From contig JABUFC010000010.1 of assembly GCA_013314715.1 (NCBI GenBank), positions 1 to 64,000 on the forward strand: a DNA stretch of 64,000 nucleotides, in the 5' to 3' direction. This document shows positions 1 to 10,768 of the stretch, piece by piece. This stretch comes from Bacteroidales bacterium (GTDB taxonomy: Bacteria > Bacteroidota > Bacteroidia > Bacteroidales > GWA2-32-17). The notes below the pieces were generated by a model. The model was not told the DNA's origin and made no database searches. It worked only from the letters and a program-made list of their open reading frames with translations. How positions within the stretch are numbered: position 1 is the first letter of the stretch; every line of letters begins with the position of its first letter. Position numbers and translations under genes: made by a program.

Positions 1-40
1 TGCAAAAATGAAAAATAAAATGTAAGTATATCGTTTCATA

Positions 41-132
41 TCAATTGTTATTTATAGTTAGCTTATATATCATAGCTTCAAGCTTTTCGAGTTTTTGTTC
101 TAAATCTTTTATCTTTGCCAGTGCTACTTTTT
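41..132 (-). pseudogene. Possible gene remnant: C-terminal coiled-coil fragment
   Basis: Read on the minus strand, about 30 codons end at a TGA at 41-43. They encode a heptad-like, charged helix (KIKDLEQKLEKLEAMIYKL) followed by a short Asn-rich tail. An in-frame stop lies just upstream and there is no start codon, so this cannot be a complete gene. Short charged helices of this kind commonly end secreted fibre-like or structural proteins of Bacteroidota, so it may be the eroded 3' end of such a gene. With so few residues, chance cannot be excluded. Confidence 0.25.
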
Positions 133-212
133 ATTTTATAGTTGTTTCATGTATGCAATTTAATACAATAATCAAAAAAATCAAAAAAAATAATGTTAAT
201 ATATTGCGTTTC

Positions 213-356
213 GAGACATTTTTCAAAACTAAAAAAAACAGTATTCGTAATAGCAATAAAAAATCAATTTTATTTCAATAATTTAAAGATTGCTTCTTCT
301 ACTCAATTATTATGAGAGGAATCGCAATGAAAAAAAAAGAGTATTGCAAAAGTTTC
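213..356. repeat. MITE-like small repeat, copy A
   Basis: The stretch aligns by eye with 49796-49922 over most of its length. Shared blocks include AACAGTATT, ATCAATTTTATTT-like, CAATTAT and a common right end of the form AGAGT-TTGCAA-AGTTTC. The outer ends are imperfect inverted repeats (GAGACATTTTTCAAAAC against GAAACTTTTGCAATACTC). It encodes nothing convincing, and copy A is longer by an internal insertion of roughly 17 bases. This fits a non-autonomous transposon remnant, but no flanking target duplication was clear. Confidence 0.45.
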
Positions 357-435
357 AATTACTTCATTTTTGAAGTGTTACCAATTTCTACTTTTTTAAT
401 TTTAAAAAATTATTTTTGACAGATATGATTCTGTT

Positions 436-1161
436 TTAGATTTCTTCAACCATAATATTCAAATAATAATCTTTTGTAAGTTCGTAATATTTTTTAGTAT
501 AAATATGTCGTTTCTCAGACTCAATAATTAATTCATCGTATTCTAGGCCTTTCTTTTCTTTACCAAATTCTATTAAAATACGATGTGCTTCTTTTCCAAT
601 CTTTGGATATACTTTAGTTAGACGATGAACAAACCATTTGTTCGATTTTATTAAGTCAATAAAATACTGTAAATGCTCAATGGGCATAATTAAAGACACA
701 TGACCCGAAGCGTTTAATCGTTTTTGAGCAAATACAACTATATCGAATAAAGTAAGCAAATGAGCATGTCGAGCCAAAGTACGTTTTGCATCGGGGCTAA
801 TAATGGCATTCATAAAAAAAGGTGGATTACAAATGATGACATCGTACTTTTCTCGAACTTGTATAAAACGTTCAAGCGAAGTATGATAATATTTAATTCT
901 ATCATGCCAAGGTGAATTCCGAAAGTTTTCGACGGCTTGTTCAAAGGCATCTTTCTCCACTTCAATAGCCGTTATGGTAGCTTTGGTTCGCTGGGCACAC
1001 ATCAAAGTTAAAATACCTGTTCCTGTTCCAATATCTAAAATTCGCTTTGCATTCGAAACATTTGCCCAAGCTCCTAATAAAAAGCTGTCGGTGCCAACTT
1101 TATGTCCGCATTTATCTTGTTTTATTTCAAACTGTTTGCATTTAAACCATTGGTTTGCCAT
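436..1161 (-). CDS. trmN6: tRNA1(Val) (adenine(37)-N6)-methyltransferase
   Basis: A class I SAM-dependent methyltransferase of 241 residues. The SAM-binding loop is IGTGTG at residues 44-49. The catalytic N6-adenine motif NPPFF is at 112-116, followed by a conserved basic stretch (RTLARH, 127-132). This combination and length are typical of the YfiC/TrmN6 family, which methylates A37 of tRNA-Val; substrate identity is inferred from the family. The ATG lies one base after the stop of the upstream PorU2-like gene, so the two are probably co-transcribed. The linkage looks like simple operon packing, with no obvious functional tie. Confidence 0.9.
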   Translation of the reverse strand: MANQWFKCKQFEIKQDKCGHKVGTDSFLLGAWANVSNAKRILDIGTGTGILTLMCAQRTKATITAIEVEKDAFEQAVENFRNSPWHDRIKYYHTSLERFIQVREKYDVIICNPPFFMNAIISPDAKRTLARHAHLLTLFDIVVFAQKRLNASGHVSLIMPIEHLQYFIDLIKSNKWFVHRLTKVYPKIGKEAHRILIEFGKEKKGLEYDELIIESEKRHIYTKKYYELTKDYYLNIMVEEI

Positions 1162-1162
1162 G

Positions 1163-4100
1163 TTATCTCAATATATATAATTTTCCAAATCCATGTTTAA
1201 AAAAACGATCCGCATCGGTTGCTCTATGTTCTACTTCGTTGCCTCTATATCTGGCTTCTACTTGATAAAAATAGACGCCATTGGCTAATTTGTCGCCATA
1301 TTGATCGGTACCATCCCAAGCGTATTCAGTGATATTTCTACCAATATGCAAATTGCCCAATTCGTTTTTTCTAATTTCTTTAACAACTCGCCCCGAAATA
1401 GTAAAAATTCTTATTAAAATATCGTCTGGCACTTCAGCACCCGTTAAAGTAAAAACAAAACGTGTTGATGTACTAAATGGGTTCGGATAGTTTAACACAT
1501 AGCTAATAGTTTGCTTATTTATAACTTCAAAGCGTATAGTATAATCGTAAGAGCCACTAATGTTATTAGAAACATCTTTTGCCTGCACTCTTAACATATA
1601 ACGTCCATCGGCTAATGTTGGAGAATAAATTATTTTACAACTATTATGAGGTAATTGAGCAGGGTAAAACTGCATATTGTTTTCTGAATTGGTAAAATAG
1701 ATACGATGTTCAGCATTAGTTTCTAATTGAGTTAAATAAATAGCAAATAAAGAAGTGTCGTTTAAGGCTAAAAATTTGTTTTCATCTTTAAGTTGAATTG
1801 TAATGTTAGGCTTAGCTGAAACAATATCGCCATCTAATATTCGAACCCCGTCAAAAGTTACATCGAGCAATGGATTTACCTTATCGGATTGAACATAAAA
1901 TGCTTTTTCGGCAATATTATTAAAGTGAGTCTGTTCAAGCTGATCGTAAGTTGCCCAAGCTGGGTTTACACAATTTACTTCGTACCAAATATGATTAATG
2001 CCAGGATAGCCTATAGTATTAAACTGAATCGTATCAATTAACACATCACTGGCGGGATGTGTACGTAATCGTTTTGTAGCTATGGGTACAACGTTGTTGT
2101 TTTTATCCTGAATCCAATATTTTACCAACAAACTATCCATATCATAAGGACTTATATTCTGAGTGGCTACAGCGAATTTAATAAAATCGCCCTCTTGTAC
2201 GGTATCTTTATAAAAATAATATCCTTTTTCAGGATTTATAGCTGTTTCAGGAACTCCATCAAAAGTAATTTGCCAACGAACTAACTGGGTGGGTGTCTTT
2301 AATGAATCGTCTGATGTTTTTAAAGCAAGTCGCACATATGGATATATACTTGCATCTATGTAGTTATTTAAGGTGTATAAATCGAGTGTATCTTCGCCCA
2401 TTTGTTGAATTACAATAGAAGAATCGAAATTAGCTTTATAAGCGATAAGACTTAAATAATTCAAATCATTATTGGGTTGTTCTTTAGGTTTAGGCAACCA
2501 ATGTAATGTTTGCCATTGAGTAGAAGGACCAATCAAAGTAGAATATATATAACCTTCAGAATAGTTAACCGGTATATGATAAGTAAACGAAATAGTATCA
2601 TTATTTCCACCTACTCTTTCATACACAACATTATTATCACCTTTTTTACAAAAAAAGATATATGCCCCATTGTTAGGTATTGTTCTTATTTGAACAGCTC
2701 CTAACTGTTCAAGTGCCTGGTAGGCATTTTCGTTCCAATTAGTAAAATTTCCCGATAAAAAATTATAAGTCAAAATGTAATAGCCATTGGGTACTGTATC
2801 GCGAATAAAGTTTGCAAACAAATCGAAATGAGCAGCATCGGTAGGAAAAACGTAATAATGGTCGGGTCTATTTTTACCAGGGCAAATAGGATAATTAATA
2901 TGTCCGTAATTATTGCGATTGCTTTCCCATGGCATTATGGTTTGAGGATCGATAACTACCACCAACATAGCGTTTGTAGGCGAACAAGAACTTCGTTCTA
3001 TAATACCTTCAAGGTTGTACTGATAATCAAAATAACTACTGAATACCCCTAAGCCTCTGGTTTGACAATGCAATTGACGAGGTGTTGTAATAAAATCGAA
3101 CGAACGATAAGGTCTATTATATTCAATAAATTGATATCTATCTTTTTTAAACTGAAAATAATGAGCTTGCGACCAACCTGTTTTGCCAGGGATATAAATA
3201 AACGAACTTTCTTTCCAGTTAATATTTGATGTATTGTTTTGTAAAGCAACCCGCCAATAATATACTGTACAATCATTGAGTATAATCGGTGTTTTCCAAG
3301 TTACAACTCCGCCTTGATGATTAATAATAGCCGATTTTTTAAAAGGACTATTAAATAAGTCGGTAGTATCTATTTCGAATATATAATTCTGATTGGGTAA
3401 AAACGGATAACCTGTTGATGCTTTTAATGTAACTGTATCGTATGGATATATGGCAAATTCAGTTGGATAAACCGGTACAATATCGCTAATATTGATGGTA
3501 AAATCGACACAAGCCTCATTATTGGTTTCGCTATATTCAGAGATCCAATTACCGGCATCAACCTTAATACAAAAATGGTTTAACCCAGGTCCTCGGATAA
3601 GGTCTACTGGTAAGCGAAAAATAACTGTATCTTTATATAAACATTGTGAAAGAACTTTAGAAACTGTTTCAGATGAACCATCAGCAAAATTTCTTACTAA
3701 ATCAACTAAAAAAGGTTGTGTTACAGCTCTACCTATATTAGTAACAACTGCATGAACCTCAAAAGTATCTAGTTCGCTCGAAACAATAGAAGGATAAAAT
3801 GAAATATTCTGATTACTAATGGTAAGATCGGGTAAAATATTGACAGGTAATTTAATGGCAGGATCACCATGAAAAGTCATATCATAACATGTATTTTTCA
3901 TGTTAGTATTGTTACCATTTGTATTTAAAAGTTCAGTAATTGCTTCTTTAATAGAATATCCAACAGGTTGAGCAAAGTTTTTATAACTAATCTGACGATA
4001 AAATTCCGAAGAATATAAAAATAAATAACCTGCATTACCCAAATCGGTCGATGCCAGAAAGCCAATCGATCCTTTGTTGGGAATAATTACCCACTTTTCT

Positions 4101-6079
4101 GAAATACGCATATAATCGGGTAAATGAATATCACCCGACAAACAAGTATTAGCCAACAAAAACGGATATTTTCCATTATTACTATATGTCGATGGTTCGT
4201 CAATATTTTGGTCAAAACCTCCAGATGAAGCATGCCCAAAAAAATTCATGAGCCCACAACCATCGTTAATTAAATTACGAATAGAATCCGATACCGTAAT
4301 TTGAATAGGCAAACTTGTTGTTTTCAAAAATGTTTGAACAAAACCAGCATATAACGTATCTTCAATAATTTGTTCCAAGGACGATAAATAGCCCGCAAAA
4401 GTTATTTGTTCAGAAGTATTAACACCACCTCCAAAATGAAGAACACGTTTTTGCCATTCTTGCGTACCAGCATGCTCATGCTGTATAACTTTATTTAAAT
4501 AGGTTAACACATCTGTATTTGAAGTGGCAGCTAAACGCCCTATAGAATAAGCAGGTTTTTCTTCTCCACGAAAAGTAACAAGCAATTCGTCCGAAGGAGG
4601 TGTACCAAAAGTGGGGACTAAACATTGCGAAAAATAAACACTATTATTGCGAATCATTTCGCTGTGAATAGCCTTGCCAACAATAAAAACATGCTTAATC
4701 AAATTTGGATTTTCGTTATGATAATGATAAATAAAATTTCGAATAGCCAAAGGGTTTTTAGCTATTCCAAATGCATATTGATCGTAAAGTTGTTCAATAT
4801 CAACAATTAAACTTTTATATCCTGTTTGATTGCGATAATTAGCATATTGCACTGCTGATGAATTTAACTTTGCATGTGTAATAATAATATAATCGGCCTT
4901 TTCGGCATTATGAACATAATCGGTTAAATATTTACCCGGCAATACTTTTGCTTGATAAATGGAATCTTCAAAAGAGTAAAAGCAACGAACGGGCTCTACG
5001 CCATTAGGAATTAAAGCTTTATATTTACCACTATCGAACAACGTATTTATTTTCTTATGGTTTTGAAAATCCCACAAAACAAGATTACCATTATTCTGAA
5101 TGTCTATTTCAACATATATTTTATTGCTAGCAGTACTATTATATAAATCAAATTGTTGTCGAGCTTCATAAAATTCAAAAGTATGCGGATAATATAAACG
5201 TATATTCGATAAAACCAGTTTATCTGTAATAACATTCAAATCATCGACCGATTGCAGCAACAACTGACTTGTAGATGGTAAATTCCCGTTAAGTTGTATT
5301 GTTTTATTTATTTTTTTATAACCGGCAAAAACCGTATCTACTAATAACTGGTTATTAAAAAACAAATTTAAATGATGATTGCCTATACCTGTATATGAAG
5401 CATTAGAAGCACTAAAGCAGGTGAAATTTATTTGATAAGGAACAGCAACATTTGCAAAATTATCAGAAACAATATTATAACTTTGAGGAAGATTGAAGTC
5501 TGAATAGTTGGCAGCCCATCCCTCGGCAACGTTGTACCACGCCCCTATGTCACCATAAAAATATTGTGAACGGGCAGTGTAAATTCGTTCAACCATACAA
5601 TAAGTAGCCAACGATGATAAATGCGATTGAAAATCGGTGTCGTCTTCGACCGTAACTCTTTTATTGTTGGTAGATGTATTCCATGTTAAGTAATAATAAA
5701 TGGTGTCGTTAATAAGCGACATGTAAGGATTCACACAATCATTCGGATTATCATATAGTAAACTATCAAATTCTCCATCGTTGGCTTTACCAAAAAACTC
5801 TATATAATCGTTGGTATTAAAAATATCATCACTTTCGCCATGAACATAAATATATTGTTCTTCTCCTCTTGCAAAAACTTGAATATTTTTAGGTGAAATA
5901 TTGTTGATATTAAATCCTGCATTTACGAGTGTTTGACGGCTTATCCTATAAATACCCGTTTTAGCAATTGGGATTCTATAATATTTTTGGTTAAAATTAA
6001 CCCACTCATTACCAAATGACTGAGAGAATATTTGATTTATATAAAATATAAATATTATGCTAATAAAAAGTTTTTGCAT
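1163..6079 (-). CDS. PorU2-like type IX secretion sortase (gingipain-type C25 peptidase)
   Basis: A 1638-residue secreted protein with an N-terminal signal peptide (MQKLFISIIFIFYINQIFSQ). A C25 cysteine protease domain occupies roughly residues 390-770. The catalytic pair is visible as His616 in FFGHASSGG and Cys646 in ANTCLSG, 30 residues apart as in gingipains. A CARDB-like beta domain and long beta-rich regions follow. A C-terminal domain from about 1525, beginning NYPNPF with a FlgD-like GRVV and DG.D.YG.KLANGVYFY pattern, resembles a T9SS type A sorting domain. PorU itself (about 1100 residues) cleaves the sorting domain of T9SS cargo. This longer form is usually annotated PorU2 and its role is less defined. 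The alternative is a surface gingipain-like protease that is itself cargo. Confidence 0.82.
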   Translation of the reverse strand: MQKLFISIIFIFYINQIFSQSFGNEWVNFNQKYYRIPIAKTGIYRISRQTLVNAGFNINNISPKNIQVFARGEEQYIYVHGESDDIFNTNDYIEFFGKANDGEFDSLLYDNPNDCVNPYMSLINDTIYYYLTWNTSTNNKRVTVEDDTDFQSHLSSLATYCMVERIYTARSQYFYGDIGAWYNVAEGWAANYSDFNLPQSYNIVSDNFANVAVPYQINFTCFSASNASYTGIGNHHLNLFFNNQLLVDTVFAGYKKINKTIQLNGNLPSTSQLLLQSVDDLNVITDKLVLSNIRLYYPHTFEFYEARQQFDLYNSTASNKIYVEIDIQNNGNLVLWDFQNHKKINTLFDSGKYKALIPNGVEPVRCFYSFEDSIYQAKVLPGKYLTDYVHNAEKADYIIITHAKLNSSAVQYANYRNQTGYKSLIVDIEQLYDQYAFGIAKNPLAIRNFIYHYHNENPNLIKHVFIVGKAIHSEMIRNNSVYFSQCLVPTFGTPPSDELLVTFRGEEKPAYSIGRLAATSNTDVLTYLNKVIQHEHAGTQEWQKRVLHFGGGVNTSEQITFAGYLSSLEQIIEDTLYAGFVQTFLKTTSLPIQITVSDSIRNLINDGCGLMNFFGHASSGGFDQNIDEPSTYSNNGKYPFLLANTCLSGDIHLPDYMRISEKWVIIPNKGSIGFLASTDLGNAGYLFLYSSEFYRQISYKNFAQPVGYSIKEAITELLNTNGNNTNMKNTCYDMTFHGDPAIKLPVNILPDLTISNQNISFYPSIVSSELDTFEVHAVVTNIGRAVTQPFLVDLVRNFADGSSETVSKVLSQCLYKDTVIFRLPVDLIRGPGLNHFCIKVDAGNWISEYSETNNEACVDFTINISDIVPVYPTEFAIYPYDTVTLKASTGYPFLPNQNYIFEIDTTDLFNSPFKKSAIINHQGGVVTWKTPIILNDCTVYYWRVALQNNTSNINWKESSFIYIPGKTGWSQAHYFQFKKDRYQFIEYNRPYRSFDFITTPRQLHCQTRGLGVFSSYFDYQYNLEGIIERSSCSPTNAMLVVVIDPQTIMPWESNRNNYGHINYPICPGKNRPDHYYVFPTDAAHFDLFANFIRDTVPNGYYILTYNFLSGNFTNWNENAYQALEQLGAVQIRTIPNNGAYIFFCKKGDNNVVYERVGGNNDTISFTYHIPVNYSEGYIYSTLIGPSTQWQTLHWLPKPKEQPNNDLNYLSLIAYKANFDSSIVIQQMGEDTLDLYTLNNYIDASIYPYVRLALKTSDDSLKTPTQLVRWQITFDGVPETAINPEKGYYFYKDTVQEGDFIKFAVATQNISPYDMDSLLVKYWIQDKNNNVVPIATKRLRTHPASDVLIDTIQFNTIGYPGINHIWYEVNCVNPAWATYDQLEQTHFNNIAEKAFYVQSDKVNPLLDVTFDGVRILDGDIVSAKPNITIQLKDENKFLALNDTSLFAIYLTQLETNAEHRIYFTNSENNMQFYPAQLPHNSCKIIYSPTLADGRYMLRVQAKDVSNNISGSYDYTIRFEVINKQTISYVLNYPNPFSTSTRFVFTLTGAEVPDDILIRIFTISGRVVKEIRKNELGNLHIGRNITEYAWDGTDQYGDKLANGVYFYQVEARYRGNEVEHRATDADRFFKHGFGKLYILR

Positions 6080-7901
<1,822 letters not shown>

Positions 7902-7925
7902 TAAATAACTTAAATATAATTACCT

Positions 7926-9893
7926 ATGAAAAGATGTATCTTTTTTACATTAATGAGTTTAATTGTAGTTTTTAAGGGATATGCACAAAACAACGACCCC
8001 GTATTAATGACTATCAATGACAAAAAAATTACAAAATCGGAATTTGAACGCATTTTTCACAAAAACAACAAAGATTCAGTTACCGACGAAAAATCTGTAA
8101 GAGAATATCTAGACTTATTTATTAACTTCAAACTAAAAGTATTTGAAGCAATTGCCAATGGCCTAGACACAGCACAAAATTTTAAACAAGAACTTCAAAA
8201 CTATCGCAAACAGTTAACAGCTCCTTATTTTGTTGATAAAGAGACCGAAGAAAAATTAGTACGTGAAGCTTACGAACGCAAAAAAATACGCATACGCACC
8301 AGTCACATACTTATAAAAGTTCCTGAAAATGCTTCTCCTGCCGATACATTAGCAGCATACAACAAAGCCATTGATATTAGAAACCGCATCTTAAAAGGCG
8401 AAGATTTTGCCAAATTAGCTAACGAATTCTCACAAGACGATGTTAGCAAAATTAATGGTGGCGATATAGGCTACTTAACTGTTTTTACCACTGTACTCCC
8501 CTATGAAAATGCTGCTTATAGCTTAAAACCAGGCGAAATTTCGATGCCAGTCCGCAGTCAGTATGGTTATCACATTATTAAAGTTACCGACCGAAAAGAA
8601 AACCCAGGCGATGTTAAAGTTGCTCATATTATGGCATTAGTTGCCCGCGATGCCAGCGAAGAAGATGTAAAAAAAGCTGAACAAAAAATAAATGAAGCAT
8701 ACCAAAAACTTTTACAAGGCGAAGACTTTGCCAAAGTAGCCATGGATTACTCGGATGATAAAGCTTCTGCAAAAAGAGGCGGCGACCTGCCTTGGTTTGG
8801 TACCGGTAGAATGGTTCCCGAATTTGAAACCGCTGCTTTCGACACCAAAGTAGGCGAAATAACAAAACCATTTAGAACCGCATTCGGCTTTCACATTATT
8901 AAAAAAATTGAAACCCGTCCCATTGCAGCATTCGAAAGCGAACGCAACGATTTAGCACAAAAAATCGCTAAAGACCCAAGAGCTCAACAAAGTAAAAACG
9001 TACTAATCGAAAAACTAAAAAAAGAATATAACTATACGTTTAATAAGAAAAATTTAGACGAAATAATTGCATTTGTTGACACCAATTTATATAGCGGCAA
9101 TTTTAAAGCTCCCAAAACAGCTAAGCTTGATAAGCCACTATTTACTCTAAAAGACTCAACATACATACAAAAACAATTTGTGCAATATTTAAGCAACTAT
9201 AAATCTAAATCAAAAGAAAAAGCTACCAACGAAACAGCAAAAGAACTCGCCAAACAACTATATAAAAATTGGGAAAACGAAAAAATCGTAGCATACGAAG
9301 ATGCTCGATTAGAAACCAAATACCCTGCTTTTGCTAATCTTTTACAAGAATATCACGATGGCATTTTATTATTCGATTTAACGGATAAAATGGTATGGAG
9401 CAAAGCCATTAAAGATACCGTAGGATTAAAAGAATTTTACGAAAAAAATAAAAATAAATACATGTGGGATACCAGAGCCGAAGCTATTTGGATTACATAC
9501 GAAAATGATAAATGCAAAGATGCTTTAATTAAAGCAATAGAAAACAATAAAAAACAACAAACGATAGACGATATCTTAAAATCAATCAATAAAAAATCGA
9601 CCTGTCTAACCAAAAAAGACACTAAACTTATTAGCAAAGGCGAAATGCCTGGTATTGATAAAATAGCTTTCAACGAAGACAAAACACAAAATAAAAAATA
9701 TACTCTTTTCGAAGATAAAAAGCTAATTATTTACATCAATGCCATGGTTCCACCACAACCTAAACAATTGCACGAGACGAAAGGAGTTGTTACAGCCGAT
9801 TACCAATCATACTTAGAAAAACAATGGATTGACGAGCTTAGAAAAAAATATACTGTAAAAGTTAACGAAGAAGTTTTAAAACAAGTTAAATAG
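7926..9893 (+). CDS. Periplasmic peptidyl-prolyl cis-trans isomerase with two parvulin domains
   Basis: A 655-residue exported protein with signal peptide MKRCIFFTLMSLIVVFKGYA. A SurA-like N-terminal helical chaperone region (about 25-115) is followed by two parvulin (PpiC/Rotamase) domains. The first, about 121-223, contains RTSHILIK and GGDIGYL, with YGYHIIKV at its end. The second, about 228-331, contains KVAHIMAL and GGDLPWFGTGRMVPEFE, with FGFHIIKK. The long Lys-rich C-terminal half has no named domain that I recognise. It probably assists folding of outer-membrane proteins in the periplasm. It is the first of three adjacent chaperone-type genes and overlaps the next by one base. Confidence 0.88.
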   Translation: MKRCIFFTLMSLIVVFKGYAQNNDPVLMTINDKKITKSEFERIFHKNNKDSVTDEKSVREYLDLFINFKLKVFEAIANGLDTAQNFKQELQNYRKQLTAPYFVDKETEEKLVREAYERKKIRIRTSHILIKVPENASPADTLAAYNKAIDIRNRILKGEDFAKLANEFSQDDVSKINGGDIGYLTVFTTVLPYENAAYSLKPGEISMPVRSQYGYHIIKVTDRKENPGDVKVAHIMALVARDASEEDVKKAEQKINEAYQKLLQGEDFAKVAMDYSDDKASAKRGGDLPWFGTGRMVPEFETAAFDTKVGEITKPFRTAFGFHIIKKIETRPIAAFESERNDLAQKIAKDPRAQQSKNVLIEKLKKEYNYTFNKKNLDEIIAFVDTNLYSGNFKAPKTAKLDKPLFTLKDSTYIQKQFVQYLSNYKSKSKEKATNETAKELAKQLYKNWENEKIVAYEDARLETKYPAFANLLQEYHDGILLFDLTDKMVWSKAIKDTVGLKEFYEKNKNKYMWDTRAEAIWITYENDKCKDALIKAIENNKKQQTIDDILKSINKKSTCLTKKDTKLISKGEMPGIDKIAFNEDKTQNKKYTLFEDKKLIIYINAMVPPQPKQLHETKGVVTADYQSYLEKQWIDELRKKYTVKVNEEVLKQVK

Positions 9894-10768
9894 TGAACCC
9901 AACCCAATATGTTAAAATATTAACGTGGGCAATAGCTTTAGTATTGGGATTATTTTCTTGTAAACAAGAAAAACAGAACCTACCTAACGATAAAGTTATT
10001 GCTCGCGCCTTTGATCAATACCTTACACAATCGGATGTTGCTGAATTATTAATAGACGCTAAAAACAAAGAAGATTCTTTTTCAATTATTCAAACATACG
10101 CACAAAACTGGGCAAAGAAAAAAGTTTTATTACAAATTGCAGAAAAAAATTTATCTGCCGAACAACTCGATGTTTCAAAAGAAGTTGAAAATTTTAAAAA
10201 CAACCTACTCATTTATCGCTACCAGCAAGCTTATATTCAAGAACATTTAGATACTATTGTTAGCGACTACGAAATCGAAAAATATTATAACGAACATCAA
10301 AACGAACTAACACTTAACGAAAACATTGTAAAAGCACTTTTAATTCAAATTCCCCGAAGCTTTAATCAAATCAATAAACTTAAAAGTATTTACAAAAGCG
10401 AAAAAGCAGCTGATATTCAAGCATTAGATGTTATTTGTAACAAATATGCATATCAATGCAATAATTTCAACGACGAGTGGGTAAGCTTCGACAAAGTACT
10501 TAGCTATATACCCATTAATATTTCAAACCAAAACGATTTTTTAAAAAACAATAAAACCATTGAGGTCATTGATAGCAATTTTGCTTATTTCGTAAATATT
10601 AAAGATTTTAAACTCATAGGCGAAATAATGCCTAAAGAATGGGGCGCCAAACAAGTAGTAATTCCTAACATTCTTATACAACGAAAACTTAAACTTATAA
10701 AAGAATTAGAAAATAAATCACTCGAAGATTACATAAACAAAAATAAAGTAGAATTTTATTACCCATGA
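9893..10768 (+). CDS. SurA-N-like periplasmic lipoprotein, no parvulin domain
   Basis: A 291-residue lipoprotein starting with GTG, whose G is also the last base of the preceding TAG. A hydrophobic segment leads to a lipobox ending in Cys23 (GLFSC), so the mature protein is lipid-anchored. The helical body (QTYAQNWAKKKVLLQIAEKNL and similar) resembles the SurA N-terminal chaperone domain. No conserved rotamase motif (GYHIIK, GG.LG.F) is visible, so catalytic activity is not expected. Its place between two parvulin proteins suggests a helper in outer-membrane protein assembly. It overlaps the next gene by four bases (ATGA). No ATG alternative would keep the signal sequence. Confidence 0.75.
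   Translation: MNPTQYVKILTWAIALVLGLFSCKQEKQNLPNDKVIARAFDQYLTQSDVAELLIDAKNKEDSFSIIQTYAQNWAKKKVLLQIAEKNLSAEQLDVSKEVENFKNNLLIYRYQQAYIQEHLDTIVSDYEIEKYYNEHQNELTLNENIVKALLIQIPRSFNQINKLKSIYKSEKAADIQALDVICNKYAYQCNNFNDEWVSFDKVLSYIPINISNQNDFLKNNKTIEVIDSNFAYFVNIKDFKLIGEIMPKEWGAKQVVIPNILIQRKLKLIKELENKSLEDYINKNKVEFYYP

Larger units (their letters stand above)
1..435. other. Intergenic region at the left edge
   Basis: No convincing gene lies here. The longest open frame, on the + strand at 45-281, is low complexity (Lys/Asn/Phe/Ser-rich) and has no domain I recognise. The stretch holds a decayed coiled-coil coding fragment on the minus strand at about 41-132 and a small repeat at about 213-356 that recurs at 49796-49922. 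Both are listed separately. Confidence 0.6.

Noticed and set aside
45-281. 78-residue plus-strand open frame near the left edge
   Set aside because: Low-complexity Phe/Ser/Asn/Lys composition in AT-rich DNA, overlapping a repeat element. No domain or context supports it.
213-356. Possible CRISPR or tRNA-like structure
   Set aside because: There is no repeated unit at regular spacing and no cloverleaf. The only matching sequence is the single copy at 49796-49922, which fits a dispersed element.
8629-8894. Two antisense open frames inside the PpiC gene
   Set aside because: They overlap each other and the coding strand of a clear parvulin protein. No domain.
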